A DNA stretch of 36,611 nt from positions 1 to 36,611 of the forward strand of contig JAAUOM010000034.1 of NCBI GenBank assembly GCA_012034865.1, written 5' to 3'. The stretch is from Acaryochloris sp. CRU_2_0. Its GTDB lineage: Bacteria; Cyanobacteriota; Cyanobacteriia; Thermosynechococcales; Thermosynechococcaceae. A program made the translations under genes and the position numbers. Below the pieces are notes generated by a model. That model saw only the letters and a program-made list of their open reading frames with translations. It made no database searches and was not told the DNA's origin. This document shows, piece after piece, positions 30,220 to 36,611 of this stretch (position 1 is the stretch's first letter; the number at the start of each line of letters is the position of its first letter).

Positions 30220-31193
30220 TTATTTTGCATGATCAATTAATGGATGATTCTTGTGTGCTTCAACCAACATCACAATATTTGAGGTAGTAAGATGAAGCAC
30301 GTATGCAGCTAAATGCTCAGGAACATCAACTGGTGTAGCGCCTTGACCGTGACCAGATGTTTTATTGCGTACAGTGAGCACACCTGCTTCAAGCACAGAT
30401 CTCAAACCTGAAAAATGATTTTGGAGGTATTTTGGTATTAGCTCTTTTATGAAAATAACCTCGATCAGTTTTTGTGCTGTTGCTTTTTTGAGTACTTCCA
30501 GCTACGCACATCGCATATTGACTTGATAGTGCTTTCAAAAGAATTTAAGGCGTCAACAATGGTATCTTTATACTCTTGGCGTCGATAGTGTTCATGAGCA
30601 CTGTGAAATTCTTCCTCAGGATCTGCAAAATTGGGATCTGACAATAAACCAAGTGTAGGGACAACAACTTCAGTATGAATAATTTTTGAGTCAACACGAA
30701 TAATCTGACCATCTTTAAACTGGTACCCAATCTCATGTTCGCGGAAGCGATGATTTAGCTCATCAATCGCTTCATCTGGCTGTAGTGACACAGACCTCTG
30801 CAAAAGCACCTCATCAGAGCTGCGTGGGTTTTCCAGCTTTTGACGAATAACTACATCTACAATTTGAAATGTTAGTTCAATTAGATCGAGTAGATTCTCT
30901 GTAGGAGTATCTTTACTAAGCAAAAACTCCTTACATTGCTCAAAATAATTTTCTTCGTTGAATATACTTGGGCTAAGCTTAAATACACCAAGCTCTCTAG
31001 CTATTAAATCATGAATCTGTTGCCAAAAATGATATGCAAGCCTAATTCTTCGATAGTCGCCTATCGTATTAACCCAAATATGAATAACCTGTCGCCGAAA
31101 GGCTAAAGGTTATTCATCGTATTGATATATCTCAGGCTGATTGCCTTTTTCGATACGTTTTTTCCGTTTCGAGTATAAATCAATAATTGGCAT
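30220..31193 (-). pseudogene. AbiJ-like (STM4504/CBY_0614 type) protein, broken by a stop and a frameshift
   Basis: About 324 residues if repaired. The N-terminus has IIDLYSKRKKRIEKGNQPE followed by RRQVIHIW, as in AbiJ_NTD4-type domains. The middle has IGYQFKDGQIIRVDSKIIH and FHSAHEHYRRQEYKDTI. The C-terminus has GVLTVRNKTSGHGQG, resembling the Abi C-terminal domain. Related proteins are linked to abortive infection, but I cannot confirm a role. Damage: an in-frame TAA at 31112-31110 where the family expects Ile-Pro, and a frame break at the T6 run 30484-30489 that one extra base repairs (restoring KKATAQKL). The TAA lies in one arm of a perfect inverted repeat. The family name is recalled and not searched. 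Confidence 0.65.
31080..31117. repeat. Inverted repeat overlapping the premature stop in the AbiJ-like gene
   Basis: ATGAATAACCT (31080-31090) pairs perfectly with 31107-31117. The 16-base loop contains a further GCC-GAAA-GGC hairpin. On the coding strand one arm encodes the conserved VIH codons and the other carries the premature TAA. Confidence 0.8.
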
Positions 31194-31242
31194 TGTTCTT
31201 GAAATTTGCGAATTGATCAATAAGCGACAGATATATTTAACG

Positions 31243-31428
31243 TTAGGGGATAATGTTAGAGACCTTCTCAGCCTCTAAGCGCCTTGAGGAATAAGATGCA
31301 AATGTTCGTTTACTTCTGTGCTCCTACTCTTTCAAATCTTGGTATATAGCCTGTAGATCGTAATTAAACTGCGCTGCATGTTGTTCTCGATATTGCCGGA
31401 CTTCTTCAACAATTGGATCTTCTTTCAT
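31243..31428 (-). pseudogene. Small VapC-associated protein with a premature TAG
   Basis: The ATG at 31428 lies 4 bases after the full-length VapC stop. It encodes EDPIVEEVRQYREQHAAQFN and continues to DLKE, then a TAG at 31326-31324. Beyond the TAG the same frame stays coding-like (RTFASYSSRRL) to a TAA at 31243, for about 62 residues in all. Small proteins with a DPIVEEVR start often sit beside PIN-domain toxins in cyanobacteria, so this may be the antitoxin or accessory partner. The TAG corresponds to a Gln-like position by my reading. As written, a 34-residue product is made, possibly still functional. Confidence 0.5.
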
Positions 31429-31432
31429 TGCT

Positions 31433-31933
31433 CTACTCTAATAGTTCTTCAGGGGTACAGATGATGGTCGGTTCATGGCCTACCGCTCTACAGATTCGCT
31501 CAATACTGCTTCGCATTGATGCATTAGCGATATGTTTACAATTCTAGGTTAACAAGTACTCTACTCCGTTGGTCACAGCAATAGCGATATGGAGTGCATC
31601 CTCAGCGGCTTTTCGTGGTAAAGATCCAGACTCAATCAAAACTTGGGCAAGATTCACAGCATCTTCTCTGACCTCCAGTAATTCGATATTGTCTAGAACC
31701 TCAAGTCGTTCTTGGGCTGCAATCGTATCTCCAGCACTGGCTTCTTGAATCACCAACTGCGAAGCAATCAATTGAAACCGCTGACTCTGTTCTTGCCACC
31801 AATCTCTTGTCGTCTGCTGGTGGCCAGCAATTACGATGTCTCGGCTAGGCCAAGCCGTCAAATAGCTAATCACGGATGTTTCAATGTAGACTTTGGCTTT
31901 AGAGCTTCCAGGTTCAGGCATGGACAAATTCAT
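31433..31933 (-). pseudogene. vapC: VapC-like PIN-domain toxin, truncated by a TAG
   Basis: A PIN-domain ribonuclease toxin of about 163-167 residues when read through. KVYIETSVISYLTAWPSRD carries the first acidic residue, QLVIQEASAG the second, and AAEDALHIAIAVTNGVEYLLT the third acidic position. The frame hits TAG (31546-31544) exactly where relatives have Trp in the LLTWNCKHIANA motif. It then continues in frame as NCKHIANASMRSSIERICR to a stop at 31433. The truncated product lacks the last PIN strand and is probably inactive. The start may be the ATG at 31921 instead of 31933; the gene overlaps the end of the HigA-ImmA gene. Confidence 0.75.
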
Positions 31934-33152
31934 TCCTGTTCAAAAATTTTCTAACCTCGCCATTCCCTACGTAGTGTGTCAACAATCGATAATTATGTAA
32001 CTCCTTCCTCACCCGCCCAGCCACGATCGCAGGATGAACCCCCAACTCCCGTGCCAGCTCAACCACCGCCCCTGCCGTTGCCTGCTCCTTCACCGAACTT
32101 GCAGCCCAAGCCTCAGCCGGAATCAACGCCTCCTGCGCCCATCGGTCAGCTTCAGCCTCCTGATCATCGGTTTCAATCCCTTCTATATCCCCCAGACTCA
32201 AATCATCAAAAAACGCTTTATCCATCCCCTGCTGTAAGTGCAGGGCAACATGAGCTAACTCATGACAGAGGCAAAACCAGAAATTATCCAAACGGTCATA
32301 TCGCAACGTCAACCCAATCACAGGTGTTCCATCCGGTCGCATCAGCGCAGCGCCATCTAAATGAGTCCGTGGTAAATGAGGCAAATAAATCAGGTGAATC
32401 CCATCATTCGCCAGAAACTCCTTCGCTAACCTTGGCCCCGCGTGCAACGCACTCAAACGCACTAAATTCCGAGCAAAATCTTGCGTAATCGCTCCCTGCC
32501 GATAAGCACTGGGTAGATTAGTCACCCTTGCCTCAGCCAGTAACTGATAACACCAAGCTTTGAGAGCATAAGCATCCATTTTGGCATTGTGGCGGGCACC
32601 GTCATTCTTGCGGTAGAGTCCCTCAGGCAATACATCGGGTCCACCCGCTCGATGCATCAAATCTCGAACGATCTCCTCCGCCTGCTCTTTGAGGTTCTGC
32701 CCTGATTCAATCCAACCCAGCTTGGCCATCGCCGCTAACGGAAACCGCGACCATTCCAAATTCATTGGAATCTCTGGCAGCGATGCCCCCGGTTGCCGCA
32801 GCAACACATCCGCCGGAATTCCCAAATGTTCGTGCAGCGCTCGGATCATTTGTAGGGTTAAAAACCGCTTCCCCGACAACACCTCAGATACTTTTGCCCG
32901 ACTGCCCAACAGCGGCACCAAATCCCGTGCCGACAAACCCGCTTGCTCCATCCGAAACCGAATTGCCTCAATCGGGTTCGGCCAGCCAATCGGAAAATGC
33001 TCCTCCTCATAAAGTTCCACTAGCGTCGCCAACACTTCCAGCTCATCAGCTTCTGGTGTCTCCGCTTCTGCCTCCATCAGCGAATCAATGCGTTGTAAGG
33101 CAGTTTCATAGTCTGCGCCCGTTCGGATTGGTTTAATGGCAGTGCTGTTCAT
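31914..33152 (-). CDS. higA: HigA-type antitoxin fused to an ImmA/IrrE metallopeptidase
   Basis: A 412-residue protein. Residues about 1-50 form a helical N-terminus. About 55-115 is a HigA-like XRE helix-turn-helix (FRMEQAGLSARDLVPLLGSRAKVSEVLSG contains the motif). About 180-350 is an ImmA/IrrE-type metallopeptidase with HELAHVALHLQQG near 295 and a distal EAEADRWAQEALIP. HigA binds its own operator and neutralises HigB. The protease module is found on regulators that respond to DNA damage or phage. A second C-terminal part is unassigned. It overlaps the higB stop by four bases, so the pair is coupled. The gene is intact, unlike its neighbours. Confidence 0.85.
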   Translation of the reverse strand: MNSTAIKPIRTGADYETALQRIDSLMEAEAETPEADELEVLATLVELYEEEHFPIGWPNPIEAIRFRMEQAGLSARDLVPLLGSRAKVSEVLSGKRFLTLQMIRALHEHLGIPADVLLRQPGASLPEIPMNLEWSRFPLAAMAKLGWIESGQNLKEQAEEIVRDLMHRAGGPDVLPEGLYRKNDGARHNAKMDAYALKAWCYQLLAEARVTNLPSAYRQGAITQDFARNLVRLSALHAGPRLAKEFLANDGIHLIYLPHLPRTHLDGAALMRPDGTPVIGLTLRYDRLDNFWFCLCHELAHVALHLQQGMDKAFFDDLSLGDIEGIETDDQEAEADRWAQEALIPAEAWAASSVKEQATAGAVVELARELGVHPAIVAGRVRKELHNYRLLTHYVGNGEVRKFLNRNEFVHA

Positions 33153-33448
33153 ATTGTCTCTGCATCAATTTGGTCGTACTGCTTGTGCGTGCCAATAAAT
33201 TTGATAAAAACAGTCTTCGTCGGGTAGTTAATCCCGACCACTAAGCGATATTTATTCCCAGCGATATTAAACACAACTCGTCCCCCCTTAAGAATGCTGG
33301 CAGCTCGATACTGAGTCTTAATCTCCATTGGGTCTGACCACCGTGCTTTCCTTGCCTCTCGGTACCAAGCTTCTAGCTGCCCTTGTGAGTCTGCGTATTC
33401 TGGGCGTTCCCAAAACTCACGCAAGGTTTTCAGCGCGATCACTCTCAT
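33149..33448 (-). CDS. higB: HigB-type mRNA interferase toxin
   Basis: A 99-residue RelE-fold toxin counted from the ATG at 33448, which gives the family start MRVIALKTLREFWE; a longer frame adds six non-conserved residues. The middle has NPxx-like helices (SQGQLEAWYREARKARW). VFNIAGNKYRLVVGINY and VFIKFIGTHKQYD are the conserved beta strands with basic and His residues for ribosome-dependent mRNA cleavage. As in classic higBA loci the toxin gene comes first. It is intact and coupled to higA. Confidence 0.88.
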   Translation of the reverse strand: MRVIALKTLREFWERPEYADSQGQLEAWYREARKARWSDPMEIKTQYRAASILKGGRVVFNIAGNKYRLVVGINYPTKTVFIKFIGTHKQYDQIDAETI

Positions 33449-33651
33449 GCTGCTGTTTGATCTCACTCACACTGCACACCTTAGAAAAACGCTCCCAATA
33501 CTTAGCATAACAATAAGTTCCCTAAATGAAAGCATATTATAAAAAATCTCTTGAGGCTTTTTCAGTTAAGGGTTCAGCGATCGCTAACCTATCTTCGGTT
33601 TACAATATGGCCTATGAGACCTATGGCTAAGATTGATTCAGGAGTGAATCG

Positions 33652-34514
33652 ATGATCCCCAAATTAAGCAAAGCCTCCATTCGTCGCCATACAACCGGTA
33701 AATCTTTAGAGCGAGGTCAGGATTATTACCAAAGCGGCTCAGTAACGTCGCTCATTCAACGAGGCAATCAGTTGTCTGCCAAGGTTGAGGGCAGCGAATT
33801 CGATCCTTACCGCATCAGCATTAGTTTTGACAAAGGCGGCATCACCCGTGTGTACTGCACCTGTCCCTATGATTTTGAAGGATGGTGTAAACACATTATT
33901 GCAACCCTCCTGACGTGTCTGCATCAGCCCGATCGCATTGAGCAACGTCCTGAACTGACTGAATTGCTGGCTTTTCTGAACTGCGAACAACTCCAAGCGG
34001 TCGTGGAAAACCTGGCTCTAGAGCAACCTGAATGGATGGATGCGATCGAGCAGAAAATCATCCAATTGACTCAGCCCAAAACCACAAAATCACAGAAAAC
34101 TTCCCGTCATATATCTATTGATCCAAAACCCATTGAACAGCAGGTTACACGAATCATTGCTCGGTATTCAGGACAATGGGATGATGCCCCTGCAATAGAG
34201 GCAATTGAGAAAATTCTCCAAAAATCTGACTCATTGATTGAGCAAGGAGATGGCAATAATGCATTGATTATGATGGGTGCTGTAGTCCGAGCCTATGTGC
34301 AGGATTGGATGAATTTAGAGGGTTCTAGCGGCGAGAGCGGAATTTTTTTGAAGTTCTGGATGCATCTTTGGCTGAAGCAATTCTGAGTGCTGAGTTCTCA
34401 GAAAGCGATCGCAAGCAATGGCAACAAGAATTAGAAGCCTGGCAGGCAGAGGTAGATAATTACGGCATTGATAGTGGCTTTGCCATCAGCCTGACAGCCC
34501 TAGAGGAGGGATAA
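33652..34514 (+). pseudogene. SWIM zinc-finger protein, frameshifted at a T7 run
   Basis: An intact N-terminal part: an RGQDYYQSGSV block, then the SWIM zinc-finger with CxC (VYCTCPYDFEGWCKHIIA, near residues 69-86). A helical region (about 100-240) follows. SWIM domains bind DNA or proteins. The first frame ends at 34386 in an unconserved tail. At the T7 run 34343-34349 one added T switches to a coding-like frame (FFEVLDASLAEAIL, RKQWQQELEAWQAEV) that ends at a TAA 34512-34514. Relatives tend to be longer, so the TAA may also be premature. The function is not known. Confidence 0.7.
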
Positions 34515-34532
34515 GCTGAGTTACTGCTGCAC

Positions 34533-34727
34533 TTGCGAGAGCGTTATGGTCAAGCACAGACTCCAGGAGGTACAGAGCCTGGACGAACCTTGGCGGAATT
34601 GATGGCGATCGCCCAAAATAAACAAGAAACGAGGGCACAAAAAGAACGCCAAGCGTCTGACAGAGCAGAATGCAAGCGACTAGGACTTCTCACTCGTTTA
34701 CGCAATGCAAAATTATTGAATCCGTAA
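34533..34727 (+). pseudogene. Fragment in frame with the SWIM protein tail
   Basis: This stretch is in the same frame as the repaired SWIM-gene tail, separated only by the TAA at 34512. It encodes about 64 residues rich in Arg, Lys, Glu and Gln (TLAELMAIAQNKQETRAQK), predicted helical and possibly coiled coil. It may be the start of a separate, truncated gene or the remains of the SWIM protein's C-terminus. It has no recognised family and no convincing start codon of its own. Confidence 0.3.
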
Positions 34728-34898
34728 GGAAGGCTGTGGGGAGTGAGATACAATCAAGATAGCTAAAATCTAGAAACTAGAAAAGTAAAACTTAGCTCAG
34801 CTCGGAACCCAGCGCCTGCACGAGTTGTGCTACTTCTAACCCACCCTATATTTGATTTTACTGATGGCGTAAACGTCCTGCTCCTTAGGAAGTACAAG

Positions 34899-35751
34899 CT
34901 AACTAGAGTTTGAAAGATGATCTAAATCTAATGGATCGCTCTCGATGTAATCCTTTGTTGAAAGATCTTCCATCGTAGTGACCTGCCCCTCAACTGAGTG
35001 AAATCGTCCCGATTCTTGAACCAAATCTAGCCATTTTTCCAGTAGCCCATGCCATCCAAATCCCTTAAAGTTAGGTTCATTTTCATTGCGAATAAACCAA
35101 AACATCAGCTCAATCTCAAGCGCCTCCCATGAAGGAGATGCACGCACACGAATTTCGCGCAACGCTCGAAGCGAATCCCCTTCATCACTTGACTTATCAT
35201 GCTTTTCTTGCAAACGGCTCTGAAACTTTTTAGAAAATTGAGTAAAATCATCAGGAAACGCAAAACGAATTCGCTTACGGGCAAGAGCCAGTCCTAGCGC
35301 TCTTCTCTCCCCATCCGTTGAACAACCCGGTATCCGCTCCCATCGCATAGCCACAGCTTTTTCCAGCGTCATGACCCGATCTAGGTCTGCAACCAAATAT
35401 TTCTTTGCAAGGGCTGGAATAAATGCATACTGCGGTCGCCGTCCCCGTTGAATATCGTGCAACTTGCGTTCATCTACTTCCACTAGCGGTACCACTTCAA
35501 TAAATGGTCGAGAGGTACAGGAACGGACAATGTCACAGGTCTGCGTCACAACTGCAAATCCCATAACCTCGGACTCCACAAGATCGCTGTCATCACTCAA
35601 CGTAATCTCTTGAAATATCTGTCAAAGGGCACGGAGCATAGAACCGATACACAAATCATTGCTCACTGAGTACACAATCTCCTTGACTCCATTCCTTAAG
35701 AGCTGCATCTAGCTGCTGAAACTGATCTTCAGACTCACTGGCTACCGCCAC
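34899..35751 (-). pseudogene. Partner gene of the XRE regulator, broken
   Basis: Two pieces. The upstream part overlaps the XRE gene end and reads DQFQQLDAALKEWSQGDC to a TGA at 35656, apparently in place of a Trp codon. After that, the frame stays coding-like (FVYRFYAPCPLT) for some 40 bases before a shift into the main 233-residue frame. That frame begins at TTG 35600 with VESEVMGFAVVTQTCDIVRSC and RPFIEVVPLVEV. The shift needs one base removed or two added, unlike the other breaks in this window. No family recognised. The likely original start is a GTG near 35751, inside the XRE gene's tail, so a coupled pair is inferred. Confidence 0.5.
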
Positions 35752-36367
35752 CCTTCCGACTCCTCGTAGTTTTTGCAGAGCGCGATCTCCTAACCTCTCG
35801 ATGGACAGGTTCATGAAGTGCCCCAACCAAATCTTCTGGCAATTGAGGACAGTGAGCATCAGCAGCTTCAGAGGATAAAGGTTTCAACTTTGTCTCTTCA
35901 ACGGCCTTCCCTGCACCCAGCAACTGCTTTACTTCTTCATACTTTCCAGCAACGAGCAGATCAAGCGGGATCATGGAACCATGTCGAGGTTCTAGTAAAG
36001 CGCTTCTATTGATATCTGCACTGCCTCGGTTTATATAGCGAATGGTTGCTAAAAGACGGCGGAGATGTTCTTCATTAAAAGGAGAAATTGGTTTTCCGCT
36101 AGCCCAGAAGTGAAGACTGCGACGCGAGACATTGAAGATTTTTGCAAGCTGCTCCCAGGTTAATCCACTTAATTTCTTAAGTTCATTGATGGTAGCCTGC
36201 GAGGATTCTGTGGCGATGGGTAAAGAATATGTAAAGGTAATGTCACTCGCTGTCTGCTTCTCTATCACATAGAGATACCAGTCCAGAATCGTTTCCGAGC
36301 TTGCCGTTCCTGAATAATAGAGTGAAGCCCCAATGCTTTGGGAAGATACCATAGTTGATGGCTTCAT
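35735..36367 (-). CDS. XRE-type helix-turn-helix regulator
   Basis: A 210-residue protein. Residues about 55-105 contain a helix-turn-helix: INELKKLSGLTWEQLAKIFN then VSRRSLHFWASGKPISPFNEE. The N-terminal 50 residues and the C-terminal half are unlike a known domain; the C-terminus has PEDLVGALHEPVHREV and a basic tail. It presumably represses its own operon with the overlapping downstream partner, as in two-gene regulator-effector pairs. ATG at 36367. The operon partner is broken while this gene is intact. Confidence 0.65.
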   Translation of the reverse strand: MKPSTMVSSQSIGASLYYSGTASSETILDWYLYVIEKQTASDITFTYSLPIATESSQATINELKKLSGLTWEQLAKIFNVSRRSLHFWASGKPISPFNEEHLRRLLATIRYINRGSADINRSALLEPRHGSMIPLDLLVAGKYEEVKQLLGAGKAVEETKLKPLSSEAADAHCPQLPEDLVGALHEPVHREVRRSRSAKTTRSRKGGGSQ

Positions 36368-36429
36368 AAAATTCCCAGCAGAAGTCCCAGCATTTTCATG
36401 CCGTTCTTGCGTGGGACGGGCAATACTAA

Positions 36430-36454
36430 GGATCGTGGCTTAAATAAGATCCAG
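36430..36454. repeat. Left terminal inverted repeat of the right IS copy
   Basis: Reverse-complement match to 182-206 at 23 of 25 positions, placed about 50 bases before the transposase ATG. Confidence 0.7.
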
Positions 36455-36504
36455 AATATAATGAAGCGTGATAGCCTGAGAATCCTTCCTTTATTTGTTT
36501 TTAG

Positions 36505-36611
36505 ATGAATCCGTACCCCTACGCCATTGAACAACAAATGCAACGGCTTTATAAGTCTTTGAACGAGAAGGATCGTCGTCGTTATGCCGCCATCGAAGCT
36601 ACGAAACTGGG
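36505..36611 (+). CDS. ISAzo13-like transposase, N-terminal end (partial)
   Basis: The ATG at 36505 opens a frame to the window edge (35 complete codons). EQQMQRLYKSLNEKDRRRYA followed by AIEATKLG is typical of the N-terminus of ISAzo13-type transposases. The rest is outside the window. Same orientation as the C-terminal fragment at the left edge, with matching terminal repeats, so the two are probably copies of one IS. Confidence 0.7.
   Translation, partial: MNPYPYAIEQQMQRLYKSLNEKDRRRYAAIEATKL

Noticed and set aside
31976-32488. Pro/Gln-rich plus-strand frame opposite the HigA-ImmA gene.
   Set aside because: Low-complexity antisense of a well-supported gene.

Overview
The window looks like a piece of a cyanobacterial chromosome. 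The octamer GCGATCGC (HIP1) recurs through the housekeeping part. A light-dependent protochlorophyllide reductase, pentapeptide-repeat and TPR proteins, and a dTDP-rhamnose cluster fit the same origin. A leptolyngbyoid or other filamentous lineage is only a guess. Both edges lie in two same-orientation copies of one ISAzo13-like insertion sequence whose terminal repeats match, so this may be a contig or segment bounded by IS copies.

Layout. 1-206: 3' end of the left IS copy. 0.28-8.1 kb: a lipoprotein, tsaE, a tight operon of a WecG/TagA-type glycosyltransferase with ftsE and ftsX, divergent exported pentapeptide-repeat and TPR proteins, and a YkvA/DUF1232 membrane protein whose reading frame is split. 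8.3-11.9 kb: a pseudokinase fused through one membrane helix to a periplasmic-binding-like domain, a small membrane protein, and an orphan DUF4157 (eCIS-type) protein fused to a GNAT acetyltransferase. 12-19.3 kb: cca, tRNA-Leu(CAA), an Rpn nuclease relic, pgm and ldhA (both frameshifted), an ABC exporter and an MMADHC-like protein. 19.4-21.0 kb: a dead ISKra4-type IS with terminal inverted repeats. 21.0-23.6 kb: a long non-coding leader with several inverted repeats, small (partly exported) proteins including a DUF3574 protein, and a VOC protein. 23.8-26.9 kb: rfbB-rfbA-rfbC (rfbA frameshifted) and a Rad52-like gene. 27-28.8 kb: a very AT-rich multi-pass membrane protein and a palindromic intergenic element. 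28.8-29.8 kb: por. 29.8-36.4 kb: an accessory toxin-antitoxin/defence-like stretch (AbiJ-like, VapC plus a small partner, HigB with a HigA-ImmA/IrrE fusion, SWIM zinc-finger protein, XRE regulator), much of it broken.

Two themes run through the window. First, about nine reading-frame breaks can each be repaired by adding one base, mostly to a homopolymer run. That suggests deletion-type sequence error or slippage, and it must be considered before any single broken gene is interpreted. The accessory stretch also carries in-frame stops that indel errors do not explain, so part of the decay is probably real. Second, inverted repeats sit at functionally loaded places. A canonical C CCA AAG slippery heptamer is followed five bases later by an 11-bp perfect stem exactly where the YkvA-like frame breaks, which is a candidate programmed -1 frameshift signal. 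A perfect palindrome also overlies the premature stop in the AbiJ-like gene, as expected if a template switch made that stop.
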